Origin: Pyrodictiaceae archaeon
GTDB taxonomy: Archaea; Thermoproteota; Thermoprotei_A; Sulfolobales; Pyrodictiaceae
Length of the DNA stretch: 12,465 nucleotides
NCBI GenBank assembly: GCA_027046525.1
Contig: JALTYD010000042.1
Coordinates: forward strand, 1 to 12,465
Direction: 5' to 3'
Within the stretch, counting starts at the first letter, position 1. Each line of letters starts with the position of its first letter. The notes beneath the pieces were generated by a model. It was given only the letters and a program-made list of their open reading frames with translations. It had not been told where the DNA came from and did not search any database. Below, piece after piece: positions 1 to 5,696 of the stretch. Position numbers and translations under genes: made by a program.

Positions 1-201
1 ATACTGTAGTAGAGCTCCAGAAACACCAAGTAGCATACCAACTACTAGGCCTAGAGCAGTCCTATTAACTCTAATAGATAGTAGTCTACTATCTAGGCTA
101 CTTATAGGTTTAAAACCAGTATAGCCTATAGCAAGACTAGCAAATACTAAAAATACTAAGAGTAGGACTAGAGAATAGGTAGCAGCTAGCCTCCTAGGCA
201 A
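1..201 (-). CDS. ABC transporter permease, BtuC/FecCD family (N-terminal part, cut by window edge)
   Basis: Reading the minus strand from a TTG at 201-199 gives 67 codons open to base 1. The start of a hydrophobic segment (AATYSLVLLLVFLVFASLAIGY, split here only by mention) is followed by LLSIRVNRTALGLVVGMLLG and then VSGALLQ. This matches the FecCD/BtuC N-terminal pattern of a first membrane helix followed by 'R-x-x-R...G...L..SGa.lQ'. The family forms the membrane channel of ABC importers for cobalamin, haem or ferric siderophores. The TTG is the only usable start after an in-frame TAG, and GAGGG at 215-211 sits 9 bases upstream as a ribosome site. The start lies inside the end of the binding-protein gene (16-base overlap), so the two are cotranslated. 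The rest, and probably the ATPase gene, lie beyond the window. The substrate cannot be told from this fragment. Confidence 0.82.
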   Translation of the reverse strand, partial: MPRRLAATYSLVLLLVFLVFASLAIGYTGFKPISSLDSRLLSIRVNRTALGLVVGMLLGVSGALLQY

Positions 202-1295
202 GAATAACTACCCTCGAGATACTCTGGGACTTCTACATCTAGATAACCTCTATATAGTATACTAGCTAACAAGTATACTGCATCAGCTATTCTAGGCCCA
301 GGCCTACTAATAACATCTGCAGCATCTCCATACAGTATACATATATTACCACTACTGTATGCTCTCGATTCAGCGAGAAGAGAACCTTCTACTATATCTA
401 CTATCTTCTCTACATCTTCAGGACCCATAGCTGTTATAACGATATAGTCTGGATCTCTAGCAACTAAGTGTTCGAAACCAATCATCTGCCAGCCGTAGAG
501 ATTCGAGAAGCTATTAGATCCGCCTGAAGTAGTTATGATATAGTCTTGGAAAGTACCTCCACCAGCTACCCATATACTCTTCTCGTCGAGATAGACTATG
601 AGTACAATACTTGGAGGAGTAGTATTAGTAGCTACTAGTAGTTCTCTAAGTCTACTAATTCTATCTCTGATACTAGCTACTAGCGGCTCTGAATCAACAC
701 CTATGACAGTAGCTACTGCTTCTACATCCCAGAGTATATCATCAATATCTCTTGCTCTATCACAGCGGAGATAGAATATACTAATACCATAACTTAGTAG
801 TTGTTCTCCTAGTTGTTCCTGAGTAGGTACTCCACTACATAGAAAGACGATATCTGGACTAGCTTCTACTATAGCTTCAATACTAGGACTCCAGTAACCA
901 CCAGCATCACTTATATCTCTGGGTACTCCTTCTATCTGCTTAGAGAAAGAATCGACTACTACAAGTCTATTACATGATCCTAAGAGACAAATAATCTCAG
1001 TTATAGATGGAGCTAGTGAAGCAATAGTCTTAGGAGGTTCTTCTAGCTCTACTAGATTACCTATAGCATCTACTACTAGTCTATACTGTTTCTCTATAGT
1101 CTTAGTCTCTACAGCTGTAGTTGTACTAGTAATTATCTTAGGAATAGTCTTAGTTACTAATTCTGTAATAGTAGTTGTTGTTGGAGGAGATGTAGTAGGT
1201 GTAGTACTTGTTTTTAGTCCTTCTGTGAATAGATTAATGCTATATCCTATAATTGCTCCTATAACTAGGACTACTACAACTAGTCTATACTCCAT
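186..1295 (-). CDS. Membrane-anchored ABC transporter substrate-binding protein, BtuF/FepB-like
   Basis: This 369-residue extracytoplasmic binding protein feeds the adjacent BtuC-type permease. From the ATG at 1295-1293 it begins MEYR, then a hydrophobic anchor (about residues 5-20, VVVVLVIGAIIGY) with no lipobox cysteine. A Thr/Ser/Pro-rich linker follows (about 28-64), of the kind often glycosylated in archaeal binding proteins. The periplasmic-binding domain starts near residue 72; IASLAPSITEIICLLG (about 91-106) is the characteristic BtuF/FepB first-lobe motif, and SPSIEAIVEASPDIVFLC is the second typical segment. A longer reading from a TTG at 1328 is possible, but that codon lies inside the TATA box (1327-1336), whereas the ATG sits about 10 bases after the expected transcription start. 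I therefore prefer the ATG. The ligand could be cobalamin, haem or a ferric chelate; nothing here decides. Confidence 0.88.
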   Translation of the reverse strand: MEYRLVVVVLVIGAIIGYSINLFTEGLKTSTTPTTSPPTTTTITELVTKTIPKIITSTTTAVETKTIEKQYRLVVDAIGNLVELEEPPKTIASLAPSITEIICLLGSCNRLVVVDSFSKQIEGVPRDISDAGGYWSPSIEAIVEASPDIVFLCSGVPTQEQLGEQLLSYGISIFYLRCDRARDIDDILWDVEAVATVIGVDSEPLVASIRDRISRLRELLVATNTTPPSIVLIVYLDEKSIWVAGGGTFQDYIITTSGGSNSFSNLYGWQMIGFEHLVARDPDYIVITAMGPEDVEKIVDIVEGSLLAESRAYSSGNICILYGDAADVISRPGPRIADAVYLLASILYRGYLDVEVPEYLEGSYSCLGG

Positions 1296-1325
1296 AGATA
1301 TCCCGGAGAAAGCTGGACCAGGGGC

Positions 1326-1340
1326 CAATATTTAAGAATT
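1326..1340. promoter_or_regulatory. Shared TATA region of two divergent genes
   Basis: The only AT-rich box between the divergent starts at 1295 (minus) and 1354 (plus) is AATATTTAAGAATT. Read on the minus strand it gives CTTAAATATT, placing a start about 10 bases before the binding-protein ATG. Read on the plus strand, AATATTTAA lies about 25 bases before the ATG at 1354, predicting a leaderless mRNA. The geometry is seen; the function is inferred. Confidence 0.5.
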
Positions 1341-1353
1341 CCTTATATCTTAT

Positions 1354-2490
1354 ATGTCTATACTACTAGTTGAGAAAAAGGGTAGTTTATTGGAGAAAGA
1401 CAGTATAGATACTGCTAGAGAGATACTTGATAGTATAGGAGTAAAACTACTATGGTTTGATAGTCTGGGAGCTAAATCATCATGTTTCAGAATCTCAACT
1501 AAGAGTGGAGATATTCTAGTAGATCCAGGAGCAGCTATTATGCAGCCTAGTTATCCACTAACACGTGAAGAAAAATATGAACTTCGTAGGAGAGCAGTAG
1601 AATATATTAAGCCATTCCTAGAGAAGTCGAAGATAGTAGTAATAACACATTATCACTATGACCACTATATGCTCCCACGTGATAGAGATATAGGTGATAC
1701 ACCATATCAGGGGAAGCTACTAGTAGTAAAGAATCCTAATACTTTTATTAATCTTAGCCAGTGGAAGAGATCACGAGTATTTCTCTCAATGTTATTAGAG
1801 AGAGAAAATATGTCTCTTAGAGATATCACAATAGAGCCTAGTCAGCTAGACTGTAGTGATCCAGTAGATGAACTAGAAGTTGCGAGAGAATCACGTAGAA
1901 AGTACCAGAATAGAGACTGGGAGAAACTACTTAGTAATGGTAGGAAATGGTTCCAGAGACTATGTAGAACTTGGAGTAGATCTGAATGGGTTAGAGAAGT
2001 AGATCTACCAAGTAATACTAGAGTAGTATGGGGTGATAGTAGAGAACTAGTACTAGGAGATACTACTATTAGAATCCTAGAGCCATGGTTCCATGGAGGA
2101 GAATACGAGAGGACAGGCTGGGTTACTCCTCTACTAGTAGAGAAGAGTAGTAAGAAATTATTCTATTCAAGCGATCTAATGGGCCCAGTAGTAGAGGATT
2201 ATGCTGTCTATATAGTTAGAGAAAAACCAGATATTCTTATACTCGATGGACCTCCTACATACTTGTTCCCCTACATGGTTGGGAGAGTAGATATAGAGAG
2301 AGCTATTAGTAATCTAGAATTTATTATAGAGAATAATCCTCAGCTCATAGTATATGATCATCATCTACTGAGAGAAAAGAAGTGGAGAGAGTATATTAGT
2401 GATATACTACGTATTGCTGAGAGACAAGGAGTTGTACTAGCTACTGCTGCAGAAATACTTGGTAGAAAACCACTCATAGATACACTATAG
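1354..2490 (+). CDS. UPF0282 family metallo-beta-lactamase-fold hydrolase
   Basis: This 378-residue protein has the beta-lactamase-fold metal motif THYHYDH at about residues 98-104 (H99, H101, D103, H104). Further likely ligands are H247, D274 in YSSDLMGP and the D335-H336-H337 group. The opening LLWFDSLGAKSS and VDPGAAIMQPSYPL (about 56-69) are hallmarks I recognise from the archaeal UPF0282 family, whose substrate is not known to me. Compared with the usual family start, which begins close to the 'SLG' motif, there is an N-terminal extension of about 30 residues. A long, charged, Trp/Arg-rich stretch (about 130-220) separates the metal motif from the second half. The start ATG is about 25 bases from a TATA box, giving a leaderless message. 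An RNA-like element begins about 10 bases after the stop. Confidence 0.85.
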   Translation: MSILLVEKKGSLLEKDSIDTAREILDSIGVKLLWFDSLGAKSSCFRISTKSGDILVDPGAAIMQPSYPLTREEKYELRRRAVEYIKPFLEKSKIVVITHYHYDHYMLPRDRDIGDTPYQGKLLVVKNPNTFINLSQWKRSRVFLSMLLERENMSLRDITIEPSQLDCSDPVDELEVARESRRKYQNRDWEKLLSNGRKWFQRLCRTWSRSEWVREVDLPSNTRVVWGDSRELVLGDTTIRILEPWFHGGEYERTGWVTPLLVEKSSKKLFYSSDLMGPVVEDYAVYIVREKPDILILDGPPTYLFPYMVGRVDIERAISNLEFIIENNPQLIVYDHHLLREKKWREYISDILRIAERQGVVLATAAEILGRKPLIDTL

Positions 2491-2499
2491 CTCTGTATA

Positions 2500-2589
2500 G
2501 GGGCTGGCGGTTAAGCCCCGAGTATCTTCTCCATATAGGCTAGTATGTAGAGTCAGACTGGTAGCCCGTTCTACATCCACGCCAGCCCC
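2500..2589 (+). ncRNA. Candidate structured RNA, closed by a perfect 10-bp stem (element 1)
   Basis: GGGGCTGGCG (2500-2509) pairs perfectly with CGCCAGCCCC (2580-2589), a GC-rich stem standing out in AT-rich intergenic DNA. Inside are a 7-bp hairpin stem, ATGTAGA (2545-2551) with TCTACAT (2570-2576), and a small arm, AGCC (2514-2517) with GGCT (2538-2541), which encloses GAG/CTC. Bases 2558-2576 resemble 3364-3382 of a second element past trmO (16 of 19 identical). It does not fit a tRNA (no T-loop, no U8) or a C/D guide (no RUGAUGA box). I found no ANA box directly after the stem, as an H/ACA guide would have. It starts 10 bases after the UPF0282 stop, so it may be the 3' part of that transcript. 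The strand is uncertain: G-U pairs in element 2 favour plus, while a TATA-like box at 2617-2627 would suit a minus transcript. Confidence 0.55.
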
Positions 2590-2645
2590 ATTATTGTAGA
2601 TTAGCTGGATCTAGTACTTTTACATATCCTTAACTATTACTAGGT

Positions 2646-2661
2646 CTCTATAATGTATATG
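2646..2661 (+). promoter_or_regulatory. Likely trmO promoter (TATA-like)
   Basis: CTCTATAATGTATATG lies 21-36 bases before the GTG start at 2682, the expected spacing for an archaeal TATA box of a leaderless or short-leader mRNA. The sequence is not a strong consensus match, and other AT-rich boxes are nearby. Confidence 0.35.
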
Positions 2662-2681
2662 TATAGAGTGGTAGGATACTA

Positions 2682-3194
2682 GTGTATGTACAGAATAGTA
2701 TTAATTTCAAACCTATAGGTATAGTACATGTAGACTATAGCGATGAAGAGATAAAGAATTCTCTAGGAGGCGTAGAAGGTACTATAGAGATCTTCCCTGA
2801 ATACGAAGAAGGACTAGATGGAATAGAAGAATTTAGCCATATAATTGTAGTAGCTTATCTCCACAGAGTAGATAAGGAGCAGAGAAGAGTTCTAAAAGTA
2901 AAACCTAGGAGGCTAGCAAGATTCGGAGTAGATATAGAAGATATACCAGTAGTAGGAGTATTCTCTACAAATTCTCCACATAGACCAAATCCTATAGCAA
3001 TTACGATAGTAGAGCTACTCAGTAGAAATAAGAGGTATCTATATGTTAGAGGACTAGATCTCTTCGATCAAACACCAGTTATAGATCTAAGACCATATGA
3101 TTCAAGTAGAGTAGTAGAGAACTTTAGAGAAGCATGGTGGATTAGAAAGATGAGAAATAGACTAGAAAGAATACTAGAGGGAGAGAAGGAATAG
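2682..3194 (+). CDS. trmO: tRNA N6-methyltransferase TrmO (TsaA/UPF0066 family)
   Basis: This 170-residue protein matches the TrmO beta-barrel SAM-dependent methyltransferase, which adds a methyl group to N6-threonylcarbamoyladenosine (t6A) at position 37 of certain ANN-decoding tRNAs. Visible family motifs are FKPIGIVHVDY (about 9-19), YEEGLDGIEEFSHIIVVAYLHR (about 41-62, described by its core GIEEFSHI), GVFSTNSPHRPNPIAIT (about 92-108) and LDLFDQTPVIDLRPY (about 125-139). The motif containing SPHRPNP forms the cofactor/active-site region. The start is a GTG just ahead of the conserved FKPIG segment, with only a weak GG-containing ribosome site. Length is close to the shorter archaeal members. 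It stands alone between two structured intergenic elements. Methyltransferase activity is assigned by family, not shown here. Confidence 0.9.
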   Translation: MYVQNSINFKPIGIVHVDYSDEEIKNSLGGVEGTIEIFPEYEEGLDGIEEFSHIIVVAYLHRVDKEQRRVLKVKPRRLARFGVDIEDIPVVGVFSTNSPHRPNPIAITIVELLSRNKRYLYVRGLDLFDQTPVIDLRPYDSSRVVENFREAWWIRKMRNRLERILEGEKE

Positions 3195-3231
3195 CCCGCT
3201 CGAGAGTCTAGAGATTAGTAGTTCTAGGAGA

Positions 3232-3266
3232 TCTAGAGTATCCTCTAGAGCTATAGTCTCTTTTCT
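3232..3266 (+). terminator. Possible trmO terminator hairpin with T-rich tail
   Basis: TCTAGAG (3232-3238) and CTCTAGA (3243-3249) form a 7-bp hairpin with the loop TATC, followed by the T-rich stretch TCTCTTTTCT (3256-3265). It lies about 40 bases after the trmO stop. The area is rich in CTAG, so inverted repeats of this size can arise by chance. Confidence 0.3.
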
Positions 3267-3291
3267 AGATAGATAGTTTTACCTTGTACTA

Positions 3292-3391
3292 GGGGAGGGT
3301 GTCAGCGAGGTCAGTGTATTTCTTCATAGGGGTTTTATTAGTCTTGAGTGCATCTCTACTCTGCTGGTAGCCTGGTCTCCATACCCCTCCC
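3292..3391 (+). ncRNA. Candidate structured RNA related to the element at 2500-2589 (element 2)
   Basis: GGGAGGG (3293-3299) pairs with CCCTCCC (3385-3391). Directly stacked on the 5' side, TGTCAGC (3300-3306) pairs with GCTGGTA (3363-3369) using two G-U pairs that exist only in the plus-strand RNA. This leaves a 15-base bulge (3370-3384) on the 3' side. A further hairpin, GAGT (3346-3349) with ACTC (3358-3361), lies inside. CTGGTAGCCTGGTCTCCAT (3364-3382) matches element 1 at 16 of 19 positions, and GTAT..CTTC..ATA..GG recurs in the 5' half of both. The closing stems differ in sequence yet both pair, which argues for RNA structure rather than a copied DNA repeat. No known RNA class is recognised. 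The surrounding 3195-3442 has no credible coding region. Confidence 0.5.
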
Positions 3392-3442
3392 ATCTATTAG
3401 CTAGAGTCTACTAGCTAGTATATGTTCTCTTCCTAGTTATGT

Positions 3443-3988
3443 TTAGTTATTACATATTCTTATTTTCTCTGAGAAACACTTCTTATCGTAGACTAGTTCT
3501 AGTCCATGGTCTTCTAGGATAGATTTAATGTTATCTACTAGGTTTTGTAGTTTTCTTCTTACAGGTTCAGAGACAGGTTCGCCTATTGCGTAGTGTGATG
3601 CTCTAATTCCTACTATGTATATATCTCCTATGTCTATCCCTGAAGCATATGCTAGTAGGATGAGTTTTGCTGGGTCTGTCTCGTGAGGGTCTATGTTTTT
3701 GAGTACTTCTACTAGTTCTTCGTGGGATAGAGCTTGGGGATCAGCTTTGTATATCTTTATTTCTCCTGGCTTAGAATAGTCTTCTACTACGTCTACGAAT
3801 ACTACTAGGTCTTTATTCTCTAACACCCATATTTCGCTCGAGGATAGAGTTTCAAGTGTATAGAAACATATATCTTGTGTAGATGAACATTGTCTTAGTG
3901 CTTCTACGAGGCAGTATCCTGCTCTATCATCTCCTAGTAGTGGATTTCCTATTCCAACTATAGATACTCTTCTACTACAGTTATTCAT
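3443..3988 (-). CDS. [NiFe]-hydrogenase maturation endopeptidase (HycI/HybD family)
   Basis: This 181-residue protein belongs to the family that removes a C-terminal peptide from the hydrogenase large subunit after nickel insertion. The sequence shows VGIGNPLLGDDRAG (about 11-24), with acidic residues D20/D21 at the first metal site. VVFVDVVED (about 62-70) supplies D66, and H102 in DPHETDP matches the histidine site; together these are the nickel-sensing triad of HycI/HybD. C-terminal VGIRASHYAIGEPVS (about 126-140) is also typical. The ATG is preceded by GGTGAT at 8 bases, a textbook crenarchaeal ribosome site, and overlaps the upstream small gene by 8 bases. HypA and HypB lie nearby on the other strand, supporting a hydrogenase role, but no hydrogenase subunit lies in the window, so the client enzyme is unknown. 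Confidence 0.88.
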   Translation of the reverse strand: MNNCSRRVSIVGIGNPLLGDDRAGYCLVEALRQCSSTQDICFYTLETLSSSEIWVLENKDLVVFVDVVEDYSKPGEIKIYKADPQALSHEELVEVLKNIDPHETDPAKLILLAYASGIDIGDIYIVGIRASHYAIGEPVSEPVRRKLQNLVDNIKSILEDHGLELVYDKKCFSEKIRICNN

Positions 3989-4295
3989 CTCTTGGTATCA
4001 CCGCTTTGATTTTCTGGTATTCTTCTTCTAGTTCACCTTCTCGATAGCTTGTCTCTATGAGGTCTATGGCTGCAGTATATATAGTGCATAGTGATTTTAT
4101 TGATTCTCTTAGTGATTCTTCGGGGTTTTTGCCTAGTGCTCTAGAAGAAGCATATACTGTTGATGCTACTTGTAGGAGGAATACTGTAGCTACTATGTCT
4201 AGTGCTCTATTACTACTTGCTTCTATTAGGATAGAAGTTATTAATCCACTATTAAGTCTATGTAGCCATGCTGAGTATTCTTGGTTTTTGAGCAT
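3981..4295 (-). CDS. Small helical protein of unknown function, upstream of the hydrogenase endopeptidase
   Basis: I do not recognise this 104-residue protein. It looks largely alpha-helical, with an aliphatic middle (SNRALDIVATVFLLQVASTVYASS, about 28-51, cited by its core IVATVFLLQVA). An acidic C-terminal part contains GELEEEYQKIKAV. The hydrophobic stretch could be a buried helix rather than a membrane segment. Its end overlaps the endopeptidase start by 8 bases, so the two are cotranscribed and probably cotranslated, suggesting an accessory role in hydrogenase maturation (inference). The ATG at 4295 has only a weak ribosome site. The frame stays open for 18 more protein-like codons to a CTG at 4349, which does have GGTG at 4359-4356, six bases upstream. 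The true protein may therefore be 122 residues with a CTG start. The ORF antisense to it is a shadow. Confidence 0.6.
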   Translation of the reverse strand: MLKNQEYSAWLHRLNSGLITSILIEASSNRALDIVATVFLLQVASTVYASSRALGKNPEESLRESIKSLCTIYTAAIDLIETSYREGELEEEYQKIKAVIPRDE

Positions 4296-4404
4296 CTTCT
4301 CTAGTTTATCTAGTAGTGTTTTTGCTTCACTACTACATCTAGTCTCCAGCTCTTACACCAATTAGATAGTCTATAGATATAGTATTAAGTGTAGCTTCTA
4401 GCCT

Positions 4405-4414
4405 AAGTATATAG
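4405..4414 (+). promoter_or_regulatory. TATA box of the plus-strand hydrogenase-maturation genes
   Basis: AAGTATATAG ends about 29 bases before the TTG at 4443, giving a predicted start near 4436 and a very short leader. On the other strand CTTAATAC (about 4387-4380) would place a start near 4357 for the divergent small gene. The region 4296-4442 therefore appears to be a divergent promoter for the two arms of the island. Confidence 0.4.
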
Positions 4415-4442
4415 TGAGAGAGGATAGTAAGGGCTGTAGATA

Positions 4443-4778
4443 TTGGGAGAAGATAGGATAAAACTCCTAAAGATAATAGCTAGAGAACTAGGTATAGCAT
4501 CTAGGAGTATAGAGTCAGTCCTAGGAGAGATTTCTAAAGAACTAGTAGAGCCTATCAAGAAGACTGCAGAAGAGAGTATCCTAGAAGCATTCTATGCACT
4601 AGAAGAACCAGCTAGTAAGACTAAAGAAGAACTCATTAGAGAGATCTACTACTCGGTTGAAGGCAGAGAACCTAGTAGTGAGCTAGACGATGAAGATATA
4701 GTAAAACTGCTTAAGAAGATCATGGAGAGGATAAAGAATAGTGAAGAGAGTAGAGAAGATAGTAGGGATAGTAGCTAA
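4443..4778 (+). CDS. Small charged helical protein of unknown function in the Hyp island
   Basis: This 111-residue protein is not a family I recognise. It is rich in Glu, Lys, Ile and Leu and appears wholly helical. The first half (about 1-60) has heptad-like hydrophobic spacing suited to a helical bundle or coiled coil, and the tail is highly charged (EESREDSRDSS) and probably disordered. It contains no Cys or His, so metal binding is unlikely. The TTG start is the first start codon after an in-frame TAG two codons earlier, and no internal ATG precedes residue 92, so TTG is the likely start. Its last 38 bases overlap the next gene, pointing to translational coupling. A scaffolding or chaperone role in hydrogenase assembly is only a guess from location. 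Confidence 0.6.
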   Translation: MGEDRIKLLKIIARELGIASRSIESVLGEISKELVEPIKKTAEESILEAFYALEEPASKTKEELIREIYYSVEGREPSSELDDEDIVKLLKKIMERIKNSEESREDSRDSS

Positions 4779-5211
4779 TCTACACTATGCTAGTGGCTAT
4801 AGTCTCGTTGAAGTATATAGACAGATAATAGAAGAGTATCCTAGTGGTATAGTAGGTAGATGTATAGTAAGAGACTATAGTATAGATGCAGTTAACATAC
4901 ATGTAGATTTAGAGAGTATTGGTGTAGGAGATCTAATCCTTGTAGCTGGTAAAGAGAGAGGTAGACCATCTGGATTATACGAATATTCTATTAAGCCAGT
5001 AGAGCCCAGCGTAGGAGATATAGAGGATCTTCGTAGAGAAGTAGAAGCTTCTCTAACAGGGAGTCTAGATATAGATGACGTAGTTAGAGCTTTGAAGTAT
5101 TTCTTGAAGCAGGAGTTTAGTGTAGTAGAGTGTGATTCTGGTGGTAGAGGAGTAGAGTACTGTGTAGATAGAGTTAGAGAGTATATTTCTACGATCTGTC
5201 TAGACAGATAG
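4741..5211 (+). CDS. Apparent hydrogenase-endopeptidase relative lacking metal ligands
   Basis: This 156-residue protein starts with GTG, with GGAGAGG about 10 bases upstream. Its opening IVGIVANLHYASGYSLVEVYRQ lines up with IVGIGNPLLGDDRAGYCLVEALRQ of the endopeptidase encoded at 3988-3443 (shared IVGI, N, L, GY, LVE, RQ; compared segment by segment). The mid part LILVAGKERGRPSGLYEYS corresponds to LVVFVDVVEDYSKPGEIKIY. The acidic pair (DD) and the aspartate of the VD motif, both metal ligands in the family, are absent (YAS and VAG instead). No histidine sits where H102 would be. This suggests a catalytically dead paralogue, perhaps a large-subunit or nickel-insertion chaperone. The alignment is by eye, so homology is an inference; otherwise it is a hypothetical protein. 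The gene overlaps the previous one by 38 bases and precedes hypA. Confidence 0.6.
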   Translation: MKRVEKIVGIVANLHYASGYSLVEVYRQIIEEYPSGIVGRCIVRDYSIDAVNIHVDLESIGVGDLILVAGKERGRPSGLYEYSIKPVEPSVGDIEDLRREVEASLTGSLDIDDVVRALKYFLKQEFSVVECDSGGRGVEYCVDRVREYISTICLDR

Positions 5212-5257
5212 AATAGAAGCTATAGAGTGCTTAGAGAGTATTTTTCATACCTTGTCC

Positions 5258-5268
5258 TAGTATATAGT
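5258..5268 (+). promoter_or_regulatory. Possible hypA promoter (TATA-like)
   Basis: TAGTATATAGT lies about 26-36 bases before the TTG start at 5294. A T-rich stretch (TATTTTTC, 5239-5246) just upstream could end the preceding transcript. hypA-hypB may therefore have their own promoter in addition to read-through. Confidence 0.35.
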
Positions 5269-5293
5269 TATTCTATACTTGGTGTAGTTGTTA

Positions 5294-5683
5294 TTGCATG
5301 AATTTGCTCTTGCACAAGCAGTAGTAGCAGAAGTAGAGAAGATTGTAGAGAAAGGCTATAGAGTAGAAAAGCTAAGGATCTATCTTGGAGAGCTACAATC
5401 TGTAGATAGAGAAGTATTTGAACAGTACGTCTCTATGATGCTTAGAGAAGTACAAGAGAATGTAGATGTAGAGTATGTAGATGAAGAAGCTGAATTCTCT
5501 TGTAGAGTATGTGGGTATAAATGGTCTCTCAGCGAGCTAGAGCTAGACGAAGATGAGAGAGAAGCAATACATTTTCTCCCAGAAGCTGTATACTCTTATG
5601 TTAAATGTCCTAGGTGTAGTAGTAGAGACTACGCTATAGAGCGGGGGAGAGGAGTTAGAATAAGTATCGAGTACTCTGAGTAG
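5294..5683 (+). CDS. hypA: Hydrogenase nickel-insertion protein HypA
   Basis: HypA is the nickel metallochaperone that, with HypB, loads nickel into [NiFe]-hydrogenase large subunits. The N-terminus decides the start. The TTG at 5294 gives Met-His-Glu, the invariant nickel-binding N-terminus, with GGTG at 5281-5284 as its ribosome site. A TTG at 5288 would add two residues and destroy this site. The product has 129 residues. The zinc site is formed by C70-x-x-C73 and C105-x-x-C108. The 31-residue gap between the pairs is much longer than in bacterial HypA and resembles Thermococcus HypA. LRIYLGELQSVDREVFEQY (about 27-45) is the typical core. The ATPase-type HypB follows after 13 bases. Confidence 0.93.
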   Translation: MHEFALAQAVVAEVEKIVEKGYRVEKLRIYLGELQSVDREVFEQYVSMMLREVQENVDVEYVDEEAEFSCRVCGYKWSLSELELDEDEREAIHFLPEAVYSYVKCPRCSSRDYAIERGRGVRISIEYSE

Positions 5684-5696
5684 AGAGGCGGTGTAT

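Noticed and set aside
1293..1328. TTG at 1328 as start of the binding protein
   Set aside because: The codon is inside the likely TATA box and would place a poorly hydrophobic stretch before the membrane anchor.
2545..2576. Similarity of the ATGTAGA/TCTACAT stem in element 1 to the hairpin at 6438-6471
   Set aside because: Only a short TACAT core is shared, and such AT-rich words are common here.
2500..2589. tRNA, C/D box or H/ACA identity for the RNA-like element
   Set aside because: No T-loop, no U8 and no D-arm for a tRNA; no RUGAUGA box for a C/D guide; no ANA box directly after the closing stem on the plus strand. On the minus strand ACA lies three bases past the stem, too weak to accept.
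4057..4365. Plus-strand frame of 102 codons opposite the small gene at 3981-4295
   Set aside because: It is antisense to a gene that overlaps the endopeptidase and has a Ser/Leu-rich, shadow-like composition. It has no ribosome site or known motif.
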